From: Tsuneonella flava | GTDB lineage: Bacteria; Pseudomonadota; Alphaproteobacteria; Sphingomonadales; Sphingomonadaceae | DNA length: 64,000 nucleotides | Assembly: GCF_002870965.1 (NCBI RefSeq) | Contig: NZ_PHSO01000005.1 | Coordinates: forward strand, 186,001-250,000 | Reading direction: 5' to 3' | In this document: positions 36,904-44,346 of the stretch, one piece after another | Layout of the letters: the number at the start of each line of letters is the position of its first letter | How positions within the stretch are numbered: the stretch's first letter is position 1 | The notes under the pieces: generated by a model | What the model saw: only the letters and a program-made list of their open reading frames with translations | Told to the model about the DNA's origin: nothing | Database searches by the model: none | Position numbers and translations under genes: made by a program

Positions 36904-36933
36904 AAAAGGGCGACCCAAACGGGCCGCCCTTTT
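36904..36933. terminator. Bidirectional terminator between a small membrane gene and rpsI
   Basis: AAAAGGGCG (36904-36912) pairs with CGCCCTTTT (36925-36933), giving a GC-rich stem with A's and T's at both ends. It can end the plus-strand 36698 gene and the minus-strand rplM-rpsI operon. Confidence 0.85.
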
Positions 36934-36956
36934 GAAATTCGTTCGTTCCGAATCGC

Positions 36957-37475
36957 TTAGCGCTTCGAGAACTGGAAGCTGCGACGTGCCTTCGCACGGC
37001 CATACTTCTTACGTTCGACCACACGGCTGTCGCGCGTGAGGAACCCGGCTGCCTTGACGGTGGAACGCAGGGCTGGTTCGTACTTGCTCAGTGCCTGGCT
37101 AATGCCGTGCTTCACAGCGCCAGCCTGACCCGACAGGCCGCCGCCGCGTACGGTGGCGATAACGTCGTACTGGCCAGTGCGTTCGGTCAGGCCGAAGGGC
37201 TGGTTGATAACCAGACGCAGCGTCGGACGTGCGAAGTACACTTCCTGATCGCGGCCGTTGACGGTGATCTTGCCGGTGCCCGGCTTGATCCACACACGGG
37301 CCACAGCGTCCTTACGACGGCCAGTGGCATAGGCGCGGCCATGCTGATCCAGTTCCTGCTCGCGCAGCGGCGCAGCGGGAGACTGAGCGATCGCCTCGGC
37401 GTCCGCCGCGGGGGCGTCGCCAGCGATGTCCTTGAGGTCGGCCAGATCCGACACGGTGTTGTTTTCGTCAGCCAT
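36957..37475 (-). CDS. rpsI: 30S ribosomal protein S9, N-terminally extended
   Basis: A 172-residue protein. The S9 core begins near residue 47 ([18 protein letters not shown]) and ends with the typical [14 protein letters not shown] tail, which reaches the P site. The first 46 residues are an acidic, Ala-rich extension absent from the roughly 130-residue E. coli protein. The ATG shares a base with the rplM stop (TGATG), so the pair is coupled. Confidence 0.95.
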   Translation of the reverse strand: MADENNTVSDLADLKDIAGDAPAADAEAIAQSPAAPLREQELDQHGRAYATGRRKDAVARVWIKPGTGKITVNGRDQEVYFARPTLRLVINQPFGLTERTGQYDVIATVRGGGLSGQAGAVKHGISQALSKYEPALRSTVKAAGFLTRDSRVVERKKYGRAKARRSFQFSKR

Positions 37476-37954
37476 CACTTGGCAACCTTGTTCTTGCGAT
37501 TCATCGAAGCGACGTCGAGCACTTCGGGCTGCTGCCCGTCGTGCGGATGCTCGGTCCCGGCATAAAGGTGCAGCGCCTTCATCTGCTGACGGCCAAGCGG
37601 GCCACGCGGGATCATGCGCTCGACAGCCTTTTCAAGCACACGCTCGGGGAAGCGGCCTTCCAGCACCTTGGCAGGGCTGGTTTCCTTGATGCCGCCGGCA
37701 TAGCCGGTGTGCTTGTAATAGCGTTTGTCCTGCAGCTTGCGCCCGGTGAAACGCACCTTGTCGGCGTTGATCACGATCACGTGGTCGCCGCAGTCGACAT
37801 GCGGGGTGAAGCTCGGCTTGGTCTTGCCGCGCAGGATGTTGGCAACGATTGTCGCAAGGCGACCGACGACGAGACCGTCGGCATCGATCAGGTGCCATTT
37901 CTTTTCGACCTCGGCCGGCTTGATCGACCGGGTCGTTTTGCTGAGCGCCTTCAT
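37475..37954 (-). CDS. rplM: 50S ribosomal protein L13
   Basis: A 159-residue L13. Key segments are [72 protein letters not shown]. It leads the rplM-rpsI operon. The 162-bp gap upstream has a short CGCCCGTTGCCGGGCG hairpin at about 37981-37996; whether it regulates L13 is unknown. Confidence 0.97.
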   Translation of the reverse strand: MKALSKTTRSIKPAEVEKKWHLIDADGLVVGRLATIVANILRGKTKPSFTPHVDCGDHVIVINADKVRFTGRKLQDKRYYKHTGYAGGIKETSPAKVLEGRFPERVLEKAVERMIPRGPLGRQQMKALHLYAGTEHPHDGQQPEVLDVASMNRKNKVAK

Positions 37955-38116
37955 GGCTGGTGTTCCTTAATTCGTGTTCACGCCCGTTGCCGGGCGATCA
38001 TGGGCGGAGAATCGGAGGTCCGCCCCGGTCCGCGAAGGCGCGCATTTGTCTCGCAAGGCCCGTGAAGTCAAGCAAATCCGGGCGTTTCAGAGGTGGTAAA
38101 ATAATACCACAGAAAA

Positions 38117-38443
38117 TCAGGCAGTGGGCTTGGCACCGCCCAATGCGGCCAGCCAATGTGCAGTAGCTCCGCCCGCAGCGTCGCACCGCCAACCCATCAC
38201 GGCAGGGGATGTGTAGGGGTGGATCGACGCTATGCGAGATACAGTCGCCTGCAATTGCGTGGCGTCGGTTTTGGCCAGCAGGCCCCATTCCTCTGCGTTG
38301 CCACGCTCTCCATTCCATTCGAATATGGAATGAATTGGTCCGATCAGGTTCGCACACCCTATCAGTTTTTCGTCGAGCAGTTCGTTTGCGGCGGCTTCCG
38401 CGGAGGCGCGATCGGGGAAGGGGCACCACGCCAGCGCAGTCAT
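38117..38443 (-). CDS. cutA: CutA-like divalent cation tolerance protein
   Basis: A 108-residue protein. CPFPDRASAEAAANELLDEKLIGCANLIGPIHSIFEWNGE matches the CutA1 ferredoxin-like fold (E. coli: ...LIACANIIGPVTSIYRWEGE type), and ASIHPYTSPAVMGWRCD matches the HPYxxPE region with the usual Glu replaced. CutA1 forms stable trimers. The role in metal tolerance is uncertain. It overlaps ctaA by 4 bp. Confidence 0.83.
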   Translation of the reverse strand: MTALAWCPFPDRASAEAAANELLDEKLIGCANLIGPIHSIFEWNGERGNAEEWGLLAKTDATQLQATVSRIASIHPYTSPAVMGWRCDAAGGATAHWLAALGGAKPTA

Positions 38444-39516
38444 GCCGCCATGCCCCGCCGTTCGCTGCCGAGAACATGGACGCACCAGGTCGTGGCGACC
38501 ACCACCAGGGCGCCGGTCAACTGATGCAATCCGGCCAGCCACAGTGGCACCCCGGCCAGCACTGTCGCGATTCCCAGTATGATTTGCAGACCGATAGCTG
38601 AATGAATGGCGACCGATGCAAGGCGTCGGATGTGGCGGACCTTGCGGGCCAACACGATCAGGAAGCCCAGAACGCCCCATGCCCACCAGCGATGGAGGAA
38701 GTGAATCAGGAACGGATCATGCGCCGCCGCCCACAACACACCATGAACATTATTGAATTCAGGAATGAAACGCCCTTGCATCAGTGGCCAAGTATCTGAA
38801 GCAAGGCCAGCATTCAGCCCGGCAACCCACGCGCCCAGCAGCAACTGGATAAACAGTGCGACCGCAGCCGCCGCGCCCAGCATAGTCATGCGAGCTGGCT
38901 GAGCATTCGGGTTACGCGCCAGTGCGCGCAGATCGAGTGCGGTCCACACAAGACCTGCCAGTGTGAACAAAGCTGTCAGCAGGTGGATGGAAAGCCAGAA
39001 ATGGCTGACATCGGTGACCTGTTCCGACAGGCCGGAGCGGACCATATACCACCCGAAAACGCCCTGCAGTCCGCCCAGAGCAAGCAGCGCACCCAACCGC
39101 CAGGTATAGCCACGTGGGATCTGCCGCCGGATTGCAAACCATGCGAACGGGACGGCGAAGGCCAGCCCGATCAATCGGCCAAGCAGCCTGTGGCTCCACT
39201 CCCAGAAATAGATGAATTTATAATCCGCCAGCGTCATTCCGGCGGGGCCGTTGATCTGCTTGTACTCACCAATCTTCTGATAGTTGGCGAATTCCGTCTG
39301 CCATTGCGCCTCGCTCAAAGGGGGGAGGGCGCCGGTCACGGGTTTCCATTCTGTGATGGACAATCCTGACTCAGTTAACCGGGTTACTCCACCGACGACG
39401 ACCATCGCAATCACCAGCGCAGCGACGAATAGCAGCCAACGGGAAATAGCCGCCGGACGCGGATTGCGGGCAGCGGCTGCGGCAAGCCGGGGCGAAGGGG
39501 ATGCTGTTGCGACCAT
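38440..39516 (-). CDS. ctaA: Heme A synthase (CtaA/Cox15)
   Basis: A 358-residue, eight-helix membrane enzyme that oxidises heme O to heme A for aa3 oxidase. VVGGVTRLTESGLSITEWKPVTGALPP is the conserved first part; FIYFWEWSHRLLGRL, SHFWLSIHLLTALF, and IHFLHRWWAWGVL, LAGLHQLTGALVV contain the heme-ligand His pairs. I chose the ATG at 39516; the upstream open frame lacks membrane character. Confidence 0.93.
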   Translation of the reverse strand: MVATASPSPRLAAAAARNPRPAAISRWLLFVAALVIAMVVVGGVTRLTESGLSITEWKPVTGALPPLSEAQWQTEFANYQKIGEYKQINGPAGMTLADYKFIYFWEWSHRLLGRLIGLAFAVPFAWFAIRRQIPRGYTWRLGALLALGGLQGVFGWYMVRSGLSEQVTDVSHFWLSIHLLTALFTLAGLVWTALDLRALARNPNAQPARMTMLGAAAAVALFIQLLLGAWVAGLNAGLASDTWPLMQGRFIPEFNNVHGVLWAAAHDPFLIHFLHRWWAWGVLGFLIVLARKVRHIRRLASVAIHSAIGLQIILGIATVLAGVPLWLAGLHQLTGALVVVATTWCVHVLGSERRGMAA

Positions 39517-39593
39517 AAGGCGCGATTTTGCGGCGAATAGGCGTGTTTCGCAAGCAGGAACTGAATTTGGCGCGGCAAGCCTTGCGAAAGGAT

Positions 39594-39605
39594 ATGCTAT
39601 AACAT
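39594..39605. promoter_or_regulatory. Zur-like operator before merC
   Basis: ATGCTATAACAT is an imperfect palindrome (10 of 12 match its reverse complement ATGTTATAGCAT) and resembles the core of Zur boxes (TTATAAC-type). It lies 17 bp before the merC ATG and could overlap a -10 element. This is a weak match made by eye. Confidence 0.4.
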
Positions 39606-39621
39606 AAATGGCAGACCACAG

Positions 39622-40053
39622 ATGACCAGCCTTTCCCTTTCTTCGATTCGTGCGGCGATATCCGAACGCATAGACCGCGTAGGCGTTATCCTGTCTGCGC
39701 TGTGCGCGGTCCACTGTCTTGCCAGTATCGTGCTTGTCTCTGCATTGGGAATCGGCGGGGAATTTCTGCTCGCACCTGCTATTCATGAAGTCGGTCTCGC
39801 GCTGGCGATGGTAATCGCAGCAGTGGCCATAGGGGCAGGGGCGTTGCGTCATCGTCGCGCGGCGCCTTTCGTTACTGCGATGACCGGGCTTTCGTTCATG
39901 GGCGCCGCGCTGGCGGTTGGGCATGGGTTTGAAGAAGCTGTGTTGACCATCATCGGGGTCGCATTGGTATCTGTCGGACACATACTGAACTTGCGTCGTT
40001 GTAGCTGTTCGCTATCTGGCGGGCATGACTGCTCCCAAAACGCTGACCGTTAA
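39622..40053 (+). CDS. MerC-domain membrane protein
   Basis: A 143-residue, four-helix protein. [19 protein letters not shown] has the paired Cys of the MerC family, and the C-terminal LNLRRCSCS and GHDC add more Cys/His. MerC proteins move mercury or other metals across the inner membrane, but in sphingomonads the family is likely for other divalent metals. It overlaps the next gene by 29 bp. No mer operon is present. Confidence 0.82.
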   Translation: MTSLSLSSIRAAISERIDRVGVILSALCAVHCLASIVLVSALGIGGEFLLAPAIHEVGLALAMVIAAVAIGAGALRHRRAAPFVTAMTGLSFMGAALAVGHGFEEAVLTIIGVALVSVGHILNLRRCSCSLSGGHDCSQNADR

Positions 40054-41017
40054 CGGCGAGTCTCGCCGTACTTCCGCTCCGACCATCGCGGCACTTGTCC
40101 GCGAACTGGATCTTGTTCCTGAAAAGGTGGCGGTGGAACGGAATGGTGCAATCGCGCCGCGTTCGCAACTCGAACAGATCGTGCTGAACGATGGCGATTC
40201 ACTCGAAATCGTGCACTTCGTCGGGGGGGGCGACGATGGCAATACATGGGGCGACACATGGAGTGTGGCAGGGCGCACGTTTCGCAGTCGGCTGATCGTG
40301 GGCACTGGCAAGTACAAGGATTTCGCGGAAAATGCGGCTGCATTGGAAGCGTCCGGGGCGGAAATTGTCACGGTTGCCGTGCGCCGGGTGAACGTCAGCG
40401 ATCCCAAGGCGCCGATGCTGACCGATTTTATCGACCCGAAAAAAATCACTTATCTGCCAAACACCGCAGGGTGCTTTACGGCCGAAGACGCCATTCGCAC
40501 TCTTCGTCTGGCCAGAGAAGCTGGGGGCTGGGATCTGGTCAAGCTGGAAGTGCTGGGCGAAGCGCGCACACTTTACCCCGATATGCGCGAAACCCTGCGC
40601 GCAACCGAAGTATTGGCCAATGAAGGCTTCCTGCCAATGGTCTATTGTGTGGACGATCCCATCGCGGCCAAGCAACTTGAAGATGCCGGGGCGGTTGCGA
40701 TTATGCCGCTTGGCGCACCGATCGGCAGCGGACTGGGTATCCAGAACAAGGTTACTATCCGGTTGATTGTTGAGGGGGCCAAGGTGCCTGTTCTGGTCGA
40801 TGCAGGTGTTGGCACCGCCAGCGATGCGGCCGTGGCGATGGAACTCGGCGTCGATGGCGTGTTAATGAATACAGCCATCGCAGAAGCGAAAGATCCGATT
40901 CGCATGGCCCGCGCGATGAAGCTGGCAGTGGAGGCCGGGCGCGATGCTTATCTTGCCGGGCGCATGGCTACTCGCAAATATGCAGATCCCAGCAGTCCGC
41001 TTGCCGGGATGATCTGA
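40025..41017 (+). CDS. thiG: Fused sulfur carrier ThiS and thiazole synthase ThiG
   Basis: A 330-residue fusion. Residues 1-69 are a ThiS ubiquitin-like domain ([24 protein letters not shown], ending VHFVGGG); residues 75-330 are ThiG with Schiff-base K173 in [34 protein letters not shown] and [15 protein letters not shown]. In separate ThiS the C-terminal Gly-Gly is thiocarboxylated; here that Gly-Gly is internal. Thiazole phosphate synthesis for thiamine is the expected role. It overlaps merC by 29 bp. No TPP riboswitch is visible upstream. Confidence 0.93.
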   Translation: MTAPKTLTVNGESRRTSAPTIAALVRELDLVPEKVAVERNGAIAPRSQLEQIVLNDGDSLEIVHFVGGGDDGNTWGDTWSVAGRTFRSRLIVGTGKYKDFAENAAALEASGAEIVTVAVRRVNVSDPKAPMLTDFIDPKKITYLPNTAGCFTAEDAIRTLRLAREAGGWDLVKLEVLGEARTLYPDMRETLRATEVLANEGFLPMVYCVDDPIAAKQLEDAGAVAIMPLGAPIGSGLGIQNKVTIRLIVEGAKVPVLVDAGVGTASDAAVAMELGVDGVLMNTAIAEAKDPIRMARAMKLAVEAGRDAYLAGRMATRKYADPSSPLAGMI

Positions 41018-41131
41018 TGGCATGCAGGCCATTACCTTCGCGGAGCACCGCGGGCTGAAGGGCGCTTAGGTGGGCTGACAATGATTAATTTTAATAAAAC
41101 GTAAATAACGATATCGATCTGAAATCGCTAT

Positions 41132-41161
41132 TTGACATAATGGCCGTAATCATAGTACATA
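41132..41161 (+). promoter_or_regulatory. Candidate sigma-70 promoter
   Basis: TTGACA (41132-41137), an 18-bp spacer, then TACATA (41156-41161). Transcription would start near 41168, almost at the ATG at 41170. The -10 matches the consensus at 4 of 6 positions. It lies in an AT-rich stretch (about 41080-41220) that differs from neighbouring DNA. Confidence 0.35.
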
Positions 41162-41759
41162 TGCGTATTATGAGAAATATTTCAAGTAAAAATGATATTT
41201 TTTTGGGCTTGCATTTTTTCTGTCAGCTGGATTAATTTACTTTCCCGCTTCTGCCCAGAATTCCTCTGTATCAAATGTCGACGCAATTTTAAAGAAGAGC
41301 GAAGACATAAAGAGGGGCGAAAATATAAAGAAGGGCATAGAGAAGACTGTAGTTGACCCTCAGCCGCCGCAGAAGTCGCCTCCAACCTTTTTTGCGAAAG
41401 ATCCTACCGACGGGATGAAGCGCGAACTCCGAAGTGAGCGCTATTTCGACAACAATTACTGGCGGGATGACTCTGTTCCGGTTTTCGTGGGTGGTGGCGA
41501 TTGTAATCAATTGAAAGGTGCACGAATAGTGGGCATGACTCACTATAAGGCGAGGGAATTTTCCAGCGTGCTGAAACGGTTGAAGGGTTCGTGCGTAAAA
41601 GCCGGCACTATTCAGTTGGCGCTTGAGGATATCACGCAGCGGTTCCGGGCTGATGGCAATCAGGATTGGCGCGCAGTTGTGCTTCCTGACAGTATTGATG
41701 ACGCCGGTATCATCACTATCACCGTGCGTGAGGGGGAAGGGCAAACTGTTCAGCAATAG
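41161..41759 (+). pseudogene. TpsB/ShlB-like POTRA fragment with a -1 frameshift in the signal peptide
   Basis: From 41205 to the stop at 41759 one frame reads an export signal (GLAFFLSAGLIYFPASAQ), a Lys/Glu-rich spacer, a Pro-rich link and a POTRA_2-like domain (about 41490-41740; VLKRLKGSCVKAGTIQLAL, AVVLPDSIDDAGIITITVRE) typical of two-partner-secretion transporters. That frame has no start codon. ATGs at 41161 and 41170 are in the +1 neighbour frame and lead to it only after a -1 shift at the T7 tract 41198-41204. The beta-barrel of TpsB (some 400 residues) is absent. Confidence 0.55.
41198..41205 (+). other. T7 tract with in-frame slippery heptamer
   Basis: Read in the frame of ATG 41161/41170, the heptamer T-TTT-TTG (41199-41205) has the X XXY YYZ layout of -1 frameshift sites. 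A -1 slip gives a continuous signal peptide; an eighth T would do the same. Without a slip the frame ends at TAA 41233. Confidence 0.5.
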
Positions 41760-41900
41760 AATTAGCCCACATTGCGGATGATTCCATTATTGGCCAGTCG
41801 CCAAGGCTGAAAATAGCGAAACAAGTTCCATTTTTCCTTATGGGTAACTCGGAATTAACCATCATGGTGGAAGCTCGTCTCTGCAACAGGGGACGATGTT

Positions 41901-42428
41901 ATGGCCACCACGGGAATTGCTTCGCTAACGATTAATGAGATGCGGGAGTTCGCGGGCTTCACCGGTGCCGAGCAACGTTATATCCGCCGCAGTCTGGACA
42001 TCGGGCTCGGCCGACAGGATGCGTTCAAGCTGTGGGCGCGCGATGCTGACGAAAACGCTGCAATCCGTAGCCAGTATGTCGCCTATCAGGATCTGAAGGT
42101 GCTGCGTTCGGCGATACCGGAAGAAACCGGCTTCGAATGCGTTGAGGCGTTTATCGGCAAGCTGACGCGGGTGGCGGCATTCGATCTGGCGCAGGAGCGC
42201 ATCGATTGCTTCTCGGCCTTTCGGTTTCTCTATGAGCGTCTGCTGGGCCCCGATGTCCGCCCATGGTTGCCAAGCGGATTTTGTGCGGCCAGTGCGTTGC
42301 CTCAGATCAAGCCAGGACGTCGCAAAATGTTGCTGCAGAGCCTCAGCGAAGCTGCGGCTACTGCGCCGGGGTGGAGCGACCGGCCGCCTGTATTCTTTCC
42401 GGAATTCATCGACGAAGACGCGCCCTGA
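41901..42428 (+). CDS. Hypothetical protein
   Basis: A 175-residue soluble protein (MATTGIASLTINEMREFAGF...). No family is recognised. It is mostly helical with AEQRYIRRSLDIGLGRQDAFKLWARD and no signal or membrane segment; three Cys are scattered. GGGGA about 10 bp upstream supports the start. The composition matches the genome better than the AT-rich segment just before it. It converges on the acyl-CoA synthetase. Confidence 0.65.
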   Translation: MATTGIASLTINEMREFAGFTGAEQRYIRRSLDIGLGRQDAFKLWARDADENAAIRSQYVAYQDLKVLRSAIPEETGFECVEAFIGKLTRVAAFDLAQERIDCFSAFRFLYERLLGPDVRPWLPSGFCAASALPQIKPGRRKMLLQSLSEAAATAPGWSDRPPVFFPEFIDEDAP

Positions 42429-42452
42429 ACAGGGGTGGGAACGTAGCCCCGC

Positions 42453-44282
42453 CTAGGTTTTATATAGTCCGTCGAGGCGATCGCCGTATCGTTCGCGAAT
42501 CTTGTGCCGACGGATTTTCATACTGGGCGTCATTTCTTCATTTTCGATTGTGAATGGTTCGTCGGCAAAAGTGAAGCCGCGCACCTTCTCGACTACCGAG
42601 AGCTCGCCATTCGTTCTGTCGATTGCGTCACGCACTGCGCTGCGAAATGGTGGCAATTCCATCAGCGCGCTGAGGTCGCATTTTTCGCCATGTGCCTTGG
42701 CCCATTCGGCGGCCCATTCTGCATCGGGAACGATCAGCCCCACCAGATAGGGGCGCTTGTCTCCGCTCACCATCGCCTGCCCGATCTCCGGCTGCAATGT
42801 CAGCATGCCTTCCACTTTTTGCGGGGCCACATTGTCGCCTTTGTCATTGACGATCATGTCTTTCTTACGATCGGTTATAACGATGCGCTCGCGCTCGTCG
42901 ATGTGGCCGATATCGCCGGTGTGCAGCCAGCCATTCTGCAACGTGCGCGCTGTTTCGGCGGGATTGTGCCAATAGCCGTGCATCACCAGTTCGCCGCGAC
43001 ACAGAATCTCGCCATCTTCCGCAATCTGGATTTCTACACCTCTCATCGGCGGGCCGACGGTATGCATCGCGATCCCTGCGGCAGGTCGGTTGCAACTGAT
43101 GACAGGGCCGGCTTCGGTCTGTCCGTAACCTTGCAACATGGTCAGGCCCATCGCCTGAAAGAACACGCCGACTTCCGGGTTCAGAGGCGCTCCCCCCGAA
43201 ACCATAGCCTTGATGCGACCGCCGAATTTGGCCCGGATTTTGGGGCGCAGCAGCCGTTCGAGCATAAAGTCGAGGGTCTTATCGCCAACGCGATAGCGCC
43301 CTTCCGCTTTTCTTGCGCCCAATGCGAGGGCACGGTCCATCAGCTTTTGCGCCAGCCCACCCTGCTTGGCCACCTGCTTCATGATCCGTGTGCGAAGCAC
43401 TTCGAACAGGCGGGGAACCACGACCATGATCGTCGGGCGCACCTCTTCGATATTGCTGGCAAGCTTTTCCAGCCCTTCCGAATAGAAGATTTGCGCGCCA
43501 ACGCTGATCGGCAGAAATTGTCCGCCCGTATGCTCGTAAGCGTGGGACAGGGGGAGGAATGAAAGAAAGCGCTCGTCTTCCTCCAGCCCGAAATCGTCGT
43601 TGAGGATTTCGGCCGCTCCGGCAGAGTTGCACAGGATTGCACCGTGGTGTTGCAACACTCCGCGTGGGGCGCCGCCGGTGCCGCTGGTGTAGATGATGCA
43701 GGCCGTATCATCGCGCCCGATATTCGCGATGCGGGCTTCGACAGCCTGGCGCGCTTCAGCAGGGCTGCCTTCCAGCATCGATTCCCAGGTGTGAATCGTG
43801 TGGTTCCCGCTTTGGTGCGCGCGTACGCTATCGATCGCGATGAGGTGTTCCACCAACCCGGTGTGAAGGATGGCCGGGATCAGCGGAACTGACAGTTTGT
43901 CGTTCGAAACGATGACTGCCCGTGCCCCCGAATTATCGAGGATGTGGACGTGATCGCGCTCGGTATTAGTGGTATATGCCGGAACTGTGACACACCCTGC
44001 GGCCATGATCGCAAGGTCCGCGATGCACCATTCGGGCCGGTTTTCCGACACCAGAGCAACCCGGTCGCCCGATTCCAGCCCCAGCTTACGGAGGTTTTGG
44101 GCCAGCAGGCAAACCTGATCGGCAACTTCGCGCCAGCTTTGCGTAACCCATTGCCCGTCGCGTTTGGCGCCGAGGAAAGGCGCATCGGCCCGCGCATCGG
44201 CGCGACTGAGAAATAATGCGACGAGGTTATGGACCGTATCAATGTCGCTTAGCTGCAAGGCTTCACCTGTTCCTGATCCCAA
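42453..44282 (-). CDS. Long-chain acyl-CoA synthetase (AMP-binding family)
   Basis: About 609 residues of the ANL superfamily, long-chain FAA1-like branch. The P-loop is TACIIYTSGTGGAPRGVLQHH; FLSFLPLSHAYEHTGGQF, VSGGAPLNPEVGVFF and MLQGYGQTEAGPVIS are acyl-binding and adenylation motifs; WLHTGDIGHIDE and NDKGDNVAPQKVEG follow. It activates fatty acids to acyl-CoA. Start is uncertain: TTG at 44282, or TTG at 44258 preceded by AGGTG. Confidence 0.9.
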   Translation of the reverse strand: MGSGTGEALQLSDIDTVHNLVALFLSRADARADAPFLGAKRDGQWVTQSWREVADQVCLLAQNLRKLGLESGDRVALVSENRPEWCIADLAIMAAGCVTVPAYTTNTERDHVHILDNSGARAVIVSNDKLSVPLIPAILHTGLVEHLIAIDSVRAHQSGNHTIHTWESMLEGSPAEARQAVEARIANIGRDDTACIIYTSGTGGAPRGVLQHHGAILCNSAGAAEILNDDFGLEEDERFLSFLPLSHAYEHTGGQFLPISVGAQIFYSEGLEKLASNIEEVRPTIMVVVPRLFEVLRTRIMKQVAKQGGLAQKLMDRALALGARKAEGRYRVGDKTLDFMLERLLRPKIRAKFGGRIKAMVSGGAPLNPEVGVFFQAMGLTMLQGYGQTEAGPVISCNRPAAGIAMHTVGPPMRGVEIQIAEDGEILCRGELVMHGYWHNPAETARTLQNGWLHTGDIGHIDERERIVITDRKKDMIVNDKGDNVAPQKVEGMLTLQPEIGQAMVSGDKRPYLVGLIVPDAEWAAEWAKAHGEKCDLSALMELPPFRSAVRDAIDRTNGELSVVEKVRGFTFADEPFTIENEEMTPSMKIRRHKIRERYGDRLDGLYKT

Positions 44283-44346
44283 GACTTCTGATAACTCTTA
44301 TGGTTATCTATAGTTTAAGGCTGGCCGGCCGTAGCGGCAAGCGGTC

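Noticed and set aside
37955-38116. L13 leader riboregulator
   Set aside because: Only one short hairpin near 37981-37996; not enough structure to call a regulator.
41289-41756. 155-codon minus-strand frame over the POTRA gene
   Set aside because: Composition and lack of domains do not support it; the plus frame has an export signal and a POTRA domain.
42504-43562. 352-codon open frame antisense to acyl-CoA synthetase
   Set aside because: No recognisable domain; it mirrors the codon bias of the synthetase.
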